Below are positions 24,786-32,979 of a DNA stretch of 38,026 nt, piece after piece. Made by a program: the position numbers and the translations under genes. The notes beneath the pieces were generated by a model that was given only the letters and a program-made list of their open reading frames with translations, was not told where the DNA came from and made no database searches. Position 1 is the stretch's first letter; each line of letters starts with the position of its first letter. The DNA lies in assembly GCF_001280015.1 (NCBI RefSeq), contig NZ_LGDV01000242.1, forward strand, positions 1-38,026. Direction: 5' to 3'. This stretch comes from Streptomyces sp. MMG1121 (lineage in GTDB: Bacteria; Actinomycetota; Actinomycetes; Streptomycetales; Streptomycetaceae).

Positions 24786-26189
24786 TCACACCTGCTCGGG
24801 CGTGGGGGTCGGCAGCGGCCGCGGGACGGCGTGCGGCTCGGCCCGGTGCTCCTGGGTGCGGGCCCTGAGCGCACGCGCGGCCAGGATGCACAGCGCGACG
24901 GGCACGGCGAGGACGAACAGGACGGTGCCCAGGCTCCAGTGCGCCCTGACCATCAGGCCGCCAAAGACGCCGCCGAACACGGGACCCAGCTTCCCGACGC
25001 TGTTGGCCCAGCTGATGCCGGTGGCACGCGCGGACTGCGGGTAGGCGACCGCGGCGATCACCTGGAGTGCGGAGTTGGCCGCGGGAAGGCACAGCCCGAG
25101 GACGAACGCCCCGGCGAGCAGCGCGGCGAACTGCACGGTCCACAGCGCGGCGGCCCCGAGGACGAGCACGCTCATCCCCCACAGACCCACCAGCACCCGG
25201 AACCGGTCGTAGCGCTTGAGGGCGAAGGACACGGCGAGCTGTCCCATCAGGCCGCCCCAGCCGAACACCGCGACGGCCACGCCGGCCTGTGCGGACGTCA
25301 GCCCCGTCCGCTCGGTCAGCAGGGGCAGGTAGCTGAGGATCACGGCCATGACGCCCAGCCCCACCAGGAAGCACACCCACAGCAGGGCCGTGGTGCGGGC
25401 GGTGCCCCGGGACAGGATGACCCGGGACGGGGGCCGTCGGGGCCCCGGCGCCGCGGCCCGCTCCAGGACCACGCCGCAGACGTCCTGGTCCGGCACGACG
25501 GCGGCCAGGAGCCGCCGCACCTCGGCCACGGGCCGACCCCGGGCGGCGAGCACGCTCGCGGACTCCGGGACGTGTCGCAGGAGCGCCGGGATCAGCAGGA
25601 GCGGGGCGAGCCCGCACACCGCCAGCAGCGTGGGCCAGCCGTACGCGGGGACGAGGACGGAGGAGAGGACGCCGCCGACGGTGGTGCCGGCCGTCACCCC
25701 GGTGAAGGCCAGCGCGACCATCTGGCCCCTGCGCCGTGCCGGTGTCCAGTCGGCGACCAGGGCCATCATCGTCGGCAGGACCGCGCCGAGCCCGAGGCAG
25801 GCCACGATCCGCAGTGCGGCGAAGGGGGCGATGCCGTGCGTGAGCGCCATGGCGGCCGTGCCCAGGCCGAAGACGGTGAGGCCGGCGACGGTGACGCCCT
25901 TGCGCCCGTACCGGTCGGCGAGCGGGCCGACGACGGCACCGCCGACGACCATCGCCAGGACGCTCAGCGTCACGGTGGCGGTGATCGCGGTGTCACCGGT
26001 CCCCCACTGCTTGTTGATCTTGGGGTAGACGAAGGCGGCGATGACGGCGTCGAGCCCTTCGGCGACCATCATCAGCAGGCCCACCACGACGATGCGCCAC
26101 TGCCGGCGGCTCATCGGATGGCGGTCGACGAACTCTTGTGGACTCAGGCGGGCCGAAGCATCCGCCGTGGTCGAGGCATCCGTGGTCAC
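24786..26189 (-). CDS. MFS transporter, aromatic acid:H+ symporter-like
   Basis: The 467-residue protein is a 12-helix major facilitator of the AAHS/sugar-porter type: RQWRIVVVGLLMMVAEGLD in helix 1, GPLADRYGRKGVTVAGL in the loop 2-3 signature, ADWTPARRRGQMVA, and a central hydrophilic loop (VPDQDVCGVVLERAAAPG). AAHS members move benzoate-like aromatic acids. GTG 26189 is preferred because GGAAAGGG lies just upstream. It follows the second sigma gene by 180 bp but a terminator separates them. It could import an aromatic precursor or export product; direction is not determined by sequence. Confidence 0.87.
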   Translation of the reverse strand: MTTDASTTADASARLSPQEFVDRHPMSRRQWRIVVVGLLMMVAEGLDAVIAAFVYPKINKQWGTGDTAITATVTLSVLAMVVGGAVVGPLADRYGRKGVTVAGLTVFGLGTAAMALTHGIAPFAALRIVACLGLGAVLPTMMALVADWTPARRRGQMVALAFTGVTAGTTVGGVLSSVLVPAYGWPTLLAVCGLAPLLLIPALLRHVPESASVLAARGRPVAEVRRLLAAVVPDQDVCGVVLERAAAPGPRRPPSRVILSRGTARTTALLWVCFLVGLGVMAVILSYLPLLTERTGLTSAQAGVAVAVFGWGGLMGQLAVSFALKRYDRFRVLVGLWGMSVLVLGAAALWTVQFAALLAGAFVLGLCLPAANSALQVIAAVAYPQSARATGISWANSVGKLGPVFGGVFGGLMVRAHWSLGTVLFVLAVPVALCILAARALRARTQEHRAEPHAVPRPLPTPTPEQV

Positions 26190-26315
26190 GGACGGACCCT
26201 TTCCGTGCGAAGGTACGGGGAAGGTGCGCAGGCAGCAGGAGGTGTCCCGCGCGAAAAGGGGGGTCGTCCACGTCCCGGGGCGAGCCGCTCGCCGGGTACC
26301 GGCAGACGCCGAAAA

Positions 26316-26342
26316 GGCCACGACGAACGGGTCGTCGTGGCC
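26316..26342 (-). terminator. terminator after the second ECF41 gene
   Basis: GGCCACGACGA (26316-26326) pairs perfectly with TCGTCGTGGCC (26332-26342), loop of 5 nt. On the minus strand the hairpin is followed by TTTT. It lies 28 nt downstream of the sigma factor stop and ahead of the MFS start. Confidence 0.75.
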
Positions 26343-26369
26343 GGGGTGGAGCAGGGTGGGTTCGTGCGC

Positions 26370-27296
26370 TCAGTCCACCGTGGAGCGTCGTGCCAGGTTC
26401 GCCTCGCGGCTGACCGCCCAGGCGTCCGCCACCGGGCCCAGGTGCCCGAGCTTGTCGGGGTTGGTCACCGAGCGGATCGTCTGGATCTGCCCGTCGAGGA
26501 CGTCGAGGGTCCAGGTGGTGAGAACCCGTTCGTCCCGGTCGCGGAAGATCGCGCCGGGCTGGCCGTTGACCTCGCGTGCCTCCAGCGTCACATCCACCCG
26601 TACGAGCGTGGGGATGATCGAGGCGAGCAGCCGGGCCACGTTGTCGGCGCCGCTGACGGCCCGTGCCAGCTGCGGGGTCTTGCCGCCGCCGTCGCCGACC
26701 ATCTGCGCGTCGGCGGCGAGCAGTTCGCGCAGGCAGTCGACGTCGCCCTCCCTGAGGGCGAAGAAGAACCGCTCGGCGAGTTCGTCGCGCTCCTGGCGGT
26801 CGGCCTCGAAGCGGGGGCGCTCGGCGGCCATGTGGCGGCGGGCGCGTACCGCGAGCTGGCGACAGGCGGCCTCGGAACGGCCCACCGCCGAGGCGATCGC
26901 CGGGAAGTCGAAGGCGAAGACCTCCCGGAGCACGAAGACCGCCCGCTCCAGGGGGCTGAGCCGCTCCAGCAGGATCAGGGCCGCCATCGACACCGAGTCG
27001 GCCAGCTCCGCGGAGCGCGCCGGGTCCTCGTAGGGATCGGTGAGCAGCGGCTCGGGCAGCCAGGGGCCGACGTACTCCTCGCGCCGGACGCGGGCCGAGC
27101 GCAGCACGTCGATCGAGATGCGGGTCACCACGGCCGAGAGGTAGGACTTGACCGACCCGGGCTGGGTCGGGGAGGCGTCGAAGCGCAGCCAGGTCTCCTG
27201 GACCGCGTCCTCGGCCTCGCTCACGCTGCCCAGGATCCGGTAGGCGATCGAGAACAGCAGGGACCGCAACTCTTCGAACTCTTCGATCCGGCTCAC
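26370..27296 (-). CDS. ECF41 sigma factor, complete
   Basis: The 308-residue product is a canonical ECF41 (SigJ-like) sigma factor: sigma2 at 8-40, the WLPEP linker at 79-83, sigma4 at about 113-150, and a C-terminal SnoaL-like domain with both family motifs DGGGK (202-206) and NPDKL (279-283). The tail of ECF41 factors replaces an anti-sigma factor and modulates activity. GAGGAG precedes GTG 27296. The first 30 residues are nearly identical to those of the copy at 20481-21218, pointing to duplication. A consensus target promoter for this class is found upstream of the DHA2-type MFS gene next door. Confidence 0.95.
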   Translation of the reverse strand: MSRIEEFEELRSLLFSIAYRILGSVSEAEDAVQETWLRFDASPTQPGSVKSYLSAVVTRISIDVLRSARVRREEYVGPWLPEPLLTDPYEDPARSAELADSVSMAALILLERLSPLERAVFVLREVFAFDFPAIASAVGRSEAACRQLAVRARRHMAAERPRFEADRQERDELAERFFFALREGDVDCLRELLAADAQMVGDGGGKTPQLARAVSGADNVARLLASIIPTLVRVDVTLEAREVNGQPGAIFRDRDERVLTTWTLDVLDGQIQTIRSVTNPDKLGHLGPVADAWAVSREANLARRSTVD

Positions 27297-27384
27297 CGCA
27301 CGCTCCTCTTCGAATCCGAGCTTGGATCCAGGACTCCAGGACGGACGGGCCACCTCTCCGGCCGAGCTCCACCCTAGAGGCGCA

Positions 27385-27401
27385 GACGCCTCAAGTCCGT
27401 T
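27385..27401. repeat. 17-bp inverted repeat, left copy
   Basis: GACGCCTCAAGTCCGTT here is the exact reverse complement of 29075-29091. The two copies bracket the DHA2-type MFS gene. No such match extends beyond 17 bp. It may be a shared operator or the scar of a duplication or inversion. Confidence 0.7.
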
Positions 27402-27457
27402 GCGCACCAGGGATGTTCGAGCGCGGCTGTAGCAAAGGCCGAGTGGGGCGACGACGC

Positions 27458-27521
27458 GGCCGGCGATGCCCGGATCTCCCCGGGGCATCGCCGGCCGTCG
27501 GACCCGTGGGTCCGGGTCCGA
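27458..27521 (-). terminator. tandem hairpins after the DHA2-type MFS gene
   Basis: Two adjacent perfect hairpins lie just downstream of the MFS stop: GTCGGACCC/GGGTCCGAC (27497-27505 with 27513-27521) and GGCCGGCGATGCCC/GGGCATCGCCGGCC (27458-27471 with 27483-27496). There is no T run. Likely transcription end or mRNA stabiliser. Confidence 0.6.
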
Positions 27522-27528
27522 CGCACGG

Positions 27529-29046
27529 TCAGGACCGTGCCACGCTCTCCTCGGACGGCTGCTGGGCGGGGGCGCCCGCCGGGGCGGGCAGGGGGCCGCC
27601 GCGCAGCAGCAGGGCGGACAGGACGGCACCGGCGCCGAAGATGGCGGTGCACCACCAGAACACCCTCACGTCGCCGTGGATCGAGGCGAGGCCGATCTGT
27701 TCCAGGCTCGGCTTGCCCTGCGCGTTGCTGCTGAGCCAGTCGGTGGCGGCGGTCGCGGCGATCGTGTTGAGCAGGGCGGTGCCGATGGCGCCGCCCAGCT
27801 GCTGGCCGGTGCTGATGAGCGCCGAGGCGATGCCGGCCTCCTGCGGCGCCACACCGTTGGTGCCGGCGCTCAGCGCCGCGCCGTAGATGAGGCCCATGCC
27901 GAGGCCGACCAGGACCAGCGGGCCGAGCAGGTGGGTGGCGTAGTGGGAGTTCGCGTCGATCTGGGTCAGCAGCGCCATGCCCGCCGCGCTGATCAGCAGA
28001 CCGCCGGAGATCAGCGGCCGGGGTCCGAACTTCGGCAGCAGCCTGGTCGCGCCGAGGCCGGTGCCGATCGGGGTGATCGCGATCATCGGGAGCAGCGCAC
28101 AGCCCGACTTGATCGCCGAGTAGCCCAGGTTGGTCTGCATGTAGTAGACGAGGAACATCAGGATGCCGAACAGGCCGACGCCGACGAGCAGCACGGTGAC
28201 GTAGGCGGCGCTGCGGGTGCGGTCGAGCACGATCCGGGGCGGCAGCAGCGGGCTCTTGGCGCGCGTCTGCCAGGCGGAGAAGGCGATCAGCAGGACGACA
28301 CCGAGGGCGATGTAGCCCCATGTCGAGCCCTTGCTCCAGCCCTCGTGGGCGTGGGAGAAGCCGAACACCACGGAGAACATGCCGCCGGAGGCGAGGATCA
28401 CCCCGGGCACGTCCATCCTGGCGCCGTTCTTCGGCTGGTTCTGCAGCAGCGACAGGCCGCCGAGCAGCGAGATGCCGGCGAGGAGCAGGTTGACGTACAT
28501 GCACCAGCGCCAGTTCAGCCCGGACGTCAGCGCACCGCCGATGATCAGGCCGAGGCCCGAGCCGCTGGCCACGACACCGGCGAAGATGCCGAAGGCCTTG
28601 GCCCTCTCCTTCGGGTCGGTGAAGGTGGTGGTCAGCAGGGCCATGCAGACCGGGGACAGCATCGCGGCGAACACACCCTGGCAGGCGCGGGCCGTCACCA
28701 GCATCTCGAAGTTGGTCGCGGCGCCGCCGACGGCGGAGGCGACCGCGAAGCCGACCAGGCCGATGAGGAAGGTCTGCTTGCGGCCGATCAGATCGGACAG
28801 CCGTCCGCAGAACATCATCAGACCGCCGAAGGGCAGCGCGTACGCGGTGACGATCCACTGCCGGTCGGAGTTGCTGAAGTCCAGCGCCCTCTGTGCCGAG
28901 GGGAGTGCGACGTTCATGACGGTCAGATCGAGGCCGATCATGAGGTAGGCGGTGCAGATGACGGCGCCGATCAGCCACCGCCGCCGCGCGTCCGCAGCCG
29001 CCCCCGAGCTCGGCCCAGCCGCGGCGGCTGCGCTCTGTGTTGCCAT
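27529..29046 (-). CDS. MFS drug exporter, DHA2 (EmrB/QacA, 14-helix) type
   Basis: The 505-residue membrane protein matches 14-helix drug/H+ antiporters: RRWLIGAVICTAYLMIGLDLTVMNVALPSA in helix 1 (motif D1), SDRQWIVTAYALPFGGLMMFCGRLSDLIGRK (motif A) and ASGSGLGLIIGGALTS (motif C). It probably exports the product of the cluster and confers resistance. AAGGAG sits 6 nt before ATG 29046. A consensus ECF41 promoter lies about 55 nt upstream of the start, making this the best candidate target of the local ECF41 factors, and a 17-bp inverted repeat brackets the gene. Confidence 0.92.
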   Translation of the reverse strand: MATQSAAAAAGPSSGAAADARRRWLIGAVICTAYLMIGLDLTVMNVALPSAQRALDFSNSDRQWIVTAYALPFGGLMMFCGRLSDLIGRKQTFLIGLVGFAVASAVGGAATNFEMLVTARACQGVFAAMLSPVCMALLTTTFTDPKERAKAFGIFAGVVASGSGLGLIIGGALTSGLNWRWCMYVNLLLAGISLLGGLSLLQNQPKNGARMDVPGVILASGGMFSVVFGFSHAHEGWSKGSTWGYIALGVVLLIAFSAWQTRAKSPLLPPRIVLDRTRSAAYVTVLLVGVGLFGILMFLVYYMQTNLGYSAIKSGCALLPMIAITPIGTGLGATRLLPKFGPRPLISGGLLISAAGMALLTQIDANSHYATHLLGPLVLVGLGMGLIYGAALSAGTNGVAPQEAGIASALISTGQQLGGAIGTALLNTIAATAATDWLSSNAQGKPSLEQIGLASIHGDVRVFWWCTAIFGAGAVLSALLLRGGPLPAPAGAPAQQPSEESVARS

Positions 29047-29074
29047 GATCATCTCCTTGTTCCACGTTCCAGCG

Positions 29075-29091
29075 AACGGACTTGAGGCGTC
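29075..29091. repeat. 17-bp inverted repeat, right copy
   Basis: AACGGACTTGAGGCGTC, the exact reverse complement of 27385-27401. This copy lies in the leader between the ECF41 promoter (29100-29126) and the MFS start, where a repressor or RNA element would act. Confidence 0.7.
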
Positions 29092-29099
29092 ACCCCTAT

Positions 29100-29126
29100 G
29101 ACGAGACACGGGTCCCGCCTGTGACA
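29100..29126 (-). promoter_or_regulatory. ECF41-type promoter of the DHA2-type MFS gene
   Basis: On the minus strand TGTCACA (29126-29120) is followed after exactly 16 nt by CGTC (29103-29100), a perfect match to the ECF41 consensus. It reads toward the MFS gene, whose ATG is about 55 nt downstream. Confidence 0.8.
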
Positions 29127-29222
29127 TGACGGCCGAGCGGTCCGGCCGGGAGTCGACGCGGGGCGGCCGGCGGGGCGTGTGCCGGTGTCCTCCGCCGCGG
29201 TGGGGGGTGACTCGGATGGACG

Positions 29223-30131
29223 TCAGGCGTTCGAGGTGAACACCTTCAGCAGGGCGGGCGGGATCTGGTAGTACGCCGCGAGGTCGAGGTGGTCGCCGAC
29301 GGGCGACCACTTGACCGCCGAGGCGTTGATGCGCTCACCGGTGTACGTGTAGGGAGCGCTGCGCACGAACTGTTCGAGTCCCGGATCGATGCGGGCGGGC
29401 AGGGCCGAGGGGTCCAGACCGGGAGAGGGCATGGGGGCGAAGGAGATCCGCTGGATCTGCGAGGTGTCCCAGGTGAGGGTCGCGTAGACCCGGTACGACG
29501 TGCAGGCGTACGCCAGCATCCGTTCGTCCGGGTCGGGCAGTCCCAACTCGCGCAGCAGGGACAGGATCGTCTTGGGGGCGAGGTCGCCCGCGACGTCGGA
29601 CGGGAGCTGGAAGTACAGGTTCACCGACTTGCGCTGGTAGTTGATGCCGACCAGCGCCACCTCGTCCAGGCCGTGGCGGGCGAAGAGCTCGGCGTTGTCG
29701 GCCACCGCGCGCGGCATGGACGGGATGTCGGCGAGCCGCGACACCTTCTGCAGACTGCGGGGGAACTGTGCGTAGACCTTCTTGAAGCCGTCGACGATTC
29801 CGCAGTCGATGAAGTAGTCGTCGACGGAAACGATCTCCTGGAGGTCCGGGAGCAGGGTGCCGACGGGATGGCCGGTCCGCGGAAGAAGGCCGTTCGCCAG
29901 CGCCCGGGCATAAGGGCCTTCGGTGCCCGGGGACACCTGGACGGTGTATTCGAGATCTCCCACCTGGCCCGCGTCGACCTGCGCGCTGAAAATGATCGCG
30001 CCGTCCGTGAGTGTGTCACGGAAGGCGTCCAGGATCGGCCAGACCTTGTCACGCGAGAAGGACGCTCCCACCAGTCGGGCGGCTTCTTCGATGGCTGCGT
30101 ACAGCGTTTCTGCCTCAGTGCCTTGAGACAT
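29223..30131 (-). CDS. ABBA-type aromatic prenyltransferase 2
   Basis: The 302-residue product is a second NphB/CloQ-type prenyltransferase: ETLYAAIEEAARLVGASFS, KVWPILDAFRDTL, GDLEYTVQVSPGTEGPYARA, DIPSMPRAVADNAELFARHGLDEVALVGINYQRKSVNLYF, and TLTWDTSQIQRISFAPMP. It resembles prenyltransferase 3 more than prenyltransferase 1; both share the SMPRA-ADNA-FARHGLD block. TTGGAG lies about 6 nt before ATG 30131. It follows a SnoaL-like gene by 133 bp and belongs to the same minus-strand series as prenyltransferase 3. Substrates unknown. Confidence 0.92.
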   Translation of the reverse strand: MSQGTEAETLYAAIEEAARLVGASFSRDKVWPILDAFRDTLTDGAIIFSAQVDAGQVGDLEYTVQVSPGTEGPYARALANGLLPRTGHPVGTLLPDLQEIVSVDDYFIDCGIVDGFKKVYAQFPRSLQKVSRLADIPSMPRAVADNAELFARHGLDEVALVGINYQRKSVNLYFQLPSDVAGDLAPKTILSLLRELGLPDPDERMLAYACTSYRVYATLTWDTSQIQRISFAPMPSPGLDPSALPARIDPGLEQFVRSAPYTYTGERINASAVKWSPVGDHLDLAAYYQIPPALLKVFTSNA

Positions 30132-30264
30132 CAATACTCCAAGTATTCTGCGTCAGCCATTGATCCCGCAGGAATCTCGTACTTCGTCGCCCACCGAAGA
30201 TAGCGCGGGGCCGCTTGAGATCCGCTGGACCTTCACTGACGCTGGGGATCGGTATGGTCGTCGG

Positions 30265-30657
30265 TCAGTTCTTGGCGGCGAAGATCCTCAAAAACGCGGC
30301 GGTGTCGACGTATTCCGTGAACTCCGCGATCCGTTCACCTTCCAGCCGGAAGATCGACACCCCCCGGTTGCGGTAGGTGCCGCCGGCGAGCAGTTCGGTC
30401 TCCAGGGACCAGGTGGCCAGCATCTTGTGCGGGTCGCCCATCGGTTCGGTGTCCCACGTCACCCGTGTCTCGCCGAACAGAGCGAAGAACTGGCGGAGCC
30501 CGGCCACGATGGCGGCACGGCCGGTGAACGCGCCGGGAACGCCCTCGGGAGTGACCGGAACCCGGTATACGGCGTCCGCCGTCCACAGGCGCTCGAACGC
30601 GTCGATGTCCTTGGCCTGAAGAGCACGGTAGAATTCCTGCACGATCTTTTCATTCAT
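30265..30657 (-). CDS. SnoaL-like (NTF2 fold) protein between two prenyltransferases
   Basis: The 130-residue product has the NTF2-like fold of SnoaL/ketosteroid-isomerase enzymes: KIVQEFYRALQAKDIDAFERLW, then DAVYRVP, GRAAIVAGLRQFFALFG, and a C-terminal GERIAEFTEYVDTAAFLRIF. Members catalyse aldol cyclisations, isomerisations or epoxide openings, or are non-catalytic. The ATG at 30657 is 6 bp after the prenyltransferase 3 stop, so they are co-transcribed. It might cyclise or hydrate a prenylated intermediate; that is inference from position. Confidence 0.85.
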   Translation of the reverse strand: MNEKIVQEFYRALQAKDIDAFERLWTADAVYRVPVTPEGVPGAFTGRAAIVAGLRQFFALFGETRVTWDTEPMGDPHKMLATWSLETELLAGGTYRNRGVSIFRLEGERIAEFTEYVDTAAFLRIFAAKN

Positions 30658-30663
30658 GGGTGT

Positions 30664-31545
30664 TCACCTGAGAATCTTTCCCAGAACTTCCCGCTGCAGC
30701 GGCCCGAACTGGTAGTACGACCCGGCGTTGAACCACTCGTCGCCGGCCGACCATTTGACGATCGAGATGCTGAACCGCTCGCCGTCGTAGGTGTACGGAG
30801 TGCCCGTCACGAACTCCACCATCTCCGGCTCCACCCGGGACCGGATGACCGGCAGATCCAGACTGCGCGCGAAACTGATCCGTTCGATCACCGAGGAATC
30901 CCAGCCGAGGGTGACATAGACCCGGAATGCCTTGCGGGCGGATTCCACCAGTTCTTCGTCCGGTTCTGGCAGTCCGAGGTCGCTGAGCATCGACGAGATG
31001 GTCTTCGCCTCGAGGCCGTCCGGGAAGGTGAAGTACGGGTTGACAGTGCGGTTCCGGTAGTCGATCGCGATCATCGCGACGTCGTCCAGGCCGTGCCGCG
31101 CGAAGAACGCGGCGTTGTCGGCCAGGGCGCGTGGCATGGAGGGGGCGGCGGCGAGTTGTGCCACCCCCTGCACATCACGCGGGAAGTGCACATAGATCTT
31201 GTTGAATCCGCCGATCACTCCGAAGTCGATCAGGTGTTCGTCGACGCGGACGCGCTCCCCGAGGTCCGACAGCAGGGTGCTCACGGGATGGTCCGTGCGC
31301 GGGACGAATCCGTGCGCCAGCGCATGGGCGTAGGGATCCTCGATCCTGCGGGGCACCTGGACGGTGAGGTCGAGATCTCCCGCGTGGCCCTCGCCGGCCG
31401 ACGCGCTGAAGATGATCCCGCCCTCGAACGGCTCGAAGGCGTTCAGGATCGGCCGGACCGTGCCGGGCGAGCAGGACAGGTTCAGCAGCCCGGCGGCTTC
31501 CTCGATGGCCGCGTACACCGTTTCGACGTCGGTTGATCCGGACAT
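30664..31545 (-). CDS. ABBA-type aromatic prenyltransferase 3
   Basis: The 293-residue product is the third NphB/CloQ-type enzyme: ETVYAAIEEAAGLLNLS, RPILNAFEPFEGGIIFSAS, GDLDLTVQVPRRIEDPYAHA, SMPRALADNAAFFARHGLDDVAMIAIDYRNRTVNPYF, and TLGWDSSVIERISFARSL. GAGGAGG precedes ATG 31545. It is 14 bp downstream of the antiporter gene and 6 bp upstream of the SnoaL-like gene. Paralogy with prenyltransferase 2 points to duplication and perhaps successive prenylations of one scaffold or use of different donors. Confidence 0.92.
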   Translation of the reverse strand: MSGSTDVETVYAAIEEAAGLLNLSCSPGTVRPILNAFEPFEGGIIFSASAGEGHAGDLDLTVQVPRRIEDPYAHALAHGFVPRTDHPVSTLLSDLGERVRVDEHLIDFGVIGGFNKIYVHFPRDVQGVAQLAAAPSMPRALADNAAFFARHGLDDVAMIAIDYRNRTVNPYFTFPDGLEAKTISSMLSDLGLPEPDEELVESARKAFRVYVTLGWDSSVIERISFARSLDLPVIRSRVEPEMVEFVTGTPYTYDGERFSISIVKWSAGDEWFNAGSYYQFGPLQREVLGKILR

Positions 31546-31559
31546 GTGTCCTCCTCGGG

Positions 31560-32831
31560 TCAGGCGGTGGTGCTCACGGTCCCGGCCGTGCGCGCGGACG
31601 CCTCGGTCGACTCGGGCAGGTCGTCGTCCCGCGTCCGGCCGAGGATCCAGCTCAGCAGCGGGCCCGCCATCGCGGTCGTGACGACGGCCATGACGACCAT
31701 GAGCGAGTACAGGTCCGGGCCGAGGAAGCCCAGTTGCAGACCCACGTTCAGGACGATCAGTTCGGTCAGGCCGCGGGTGTTCATCAGCGTCGCGAGTGCG
31801 GCGGACTGCCTGAGCGGCATCCGGTTCAGCCGGGCGGCGACGAACGCGCCGGTGAACTTGCCGCCGACGGCCACGAGCAGGATCAGCCCCAGCGCGCCCA
31901 GCCCGCCCAGGTCCAGCCCGGACAGGTCGACCTGGAGACCGGCGACCAGGAAGAACACCGGCAGCAGCAGGGTGCCGCTCAGCTGGCCGAGGCGTTCCTG
32001 TACGTCCGCGCGCAGCCGCTCGCTGCCGGTGCGCGGCAGGATCACGCCGAAGAGGAACGCGCCGAAGATGTAGTGCAGGCCCACCCACTCGGTGGCGGCG
32101 GCGGACAGCAGCAGGCCCACCAGGACGCTCGCGAACACGGTCGGGGTGAGCGTCGGCGCGGGCCGGCGCGCCACGAAGCGGGCCAGCAGGGGCCGTACGA
32201 CGAAGAGCATGCCCGCCAGGTAGGGGATGGCGAGCAGGATGCGCCACTGGTCGGGGCCGGCCGAGCCGGTGATGGCGACCACGGCGGCGAGCAGCGACCA
32301 GGCGAGGACGTCGTCGATGGAGGCGCAGGCCAGGGCGACCACGCCGAGCGGGGAGCGGGTCATGCGCCGGTCGGTGAGGATGCGGGCCAGCACCGGGAAC
32401 GCCGTGATGGACATGGCGATGCCCATGAAGAGCATGAACGCCGTTCTGTCGCCGGTGCCGTAGTCGTCCATCAGGTACAGCGCCAGGGCCATGCCGAGGC
32501 CGAACGGCAGCAGGATCGAGCTGAACGAGACGGTGGCGGCGAGGCTGCCGCTGCCGCGGATCATCGCCGCGTCCCACTCCAGGCCGACGATGAACATGAA
32601 GACCGCGACGCCGACCGCGGCCAGGGCGCTGAGCAGCGGGCGGATGCTGCCCGGGAACAGGGCGTCGCAGAGGGCACCGTGGAACAGGGTCGGTCCCAGC
32701 GCGATACCGGCGAGGACTTCGCCGATCACGGCGGGCTGGTTGAGCCGGCGGGCCAGGGCACCGAGCAACCGCGCCAGGAGCACGATGGCGGCGAGGCCGA
32801 GGAGAAGGGACGAGGTCTGATGGGTGTTCAT
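31560..32831 (-). CDS. CPA2-type cation/proton antiporter (second copy)
   Basis: The 423-residue membrane protein is a paralogue of the antiporter at 18519-19823. Shared blocks include QPAVIGEVLAGIALGPTLF, VGVAVFMFIVGLEWD, SITAFPVLARILTDRR, LHYIFGAFLFGVILPR and NTRGLTELIVLNVGLQLG. It ends in a short hydrophilic tail without a regulatory domain. The gene begins only 64 nt after the A tract of a strong terminator, so it must either have a promoter squeezed into that space or depend on read-through. Probably helps tolerance to, or movement of, the cluster product. Confidence 0.9.
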   Translation of the reverse strand: MNTHQTSSLLLGLAAIVLLARLLGALARRLNQPAVIGEVLAGIALGPTLFHGALCDALFPGSIRPLLSALAAVGVAVFMFIVGLEWDAAMIRGSGSLAATVSFSSILLPFGLGMALALYLMDDYGTGDRTAFMLFMGIAMSITAFPVLARILTDRRMTRSPLGVVALACASIDDVLAWSLLAAVVAITGSAGPDQWRILLAIPYLAGMLFVVRPLLARFVARRPAPTLTPTVFASVLVGLLLSAAATEWVGLHYIFGAFLFGVILPRTGSERLRADVQERLGQLSGTLLLPVFFLVAGLQVDLSGLDLGGLGALGLILLVAVGGKFTGAFVAARLNRMPLRQSAALATLMNTRGLTELIVLNVGLQLGFLGPDLYSLMVVMAVVTTAMAGPLLSWILGRTRDDDLPESTEASARTAGTVSTTA

Positions 32832-32894
32832 GACGAGGGGTCTCCGTTGGGTGGGCCCGGGCCGCGGAGTGCAGGTTCTCCGTCGCGAAAAGCC

Positions 32895-32946
32895 AAAAAA
32901 AAGGGGGAACCCCGGTGACCGTCCTGCGTGGTCACCGGGGTTCCCC
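32895..32946 (-). terminator. strong Rho-independent terminator after the cis-prenyltransferase
   Basis: GGGGAACCCCGGTGACC (32904-32920) pairs without a mismatch with GGTCACCGGGGTTCCCC (32930-32946), a 17-bp stem with a 9-nt loop. The A8 tract at 32895-32902 becomes a U8 tail on the minus strand. It ends the AvrD-KAS III-ACP-cis-prenyltransferase transcript 34 nt after the last stop. Confidence 0.95.
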
Positions 32947-32979
32947 GGGGGGCACCGCCCGGTCAGGGCCGCCGGGCAC

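Noticed and set aside
24768..27377. 869-codon plus-strand open frame opposite the MFS and ECF41 genes
   Set aside because: Translation is His/Gly/Glu-rich antisense shadow without domains; the opposite strand encodes full-length recognisable proteins.
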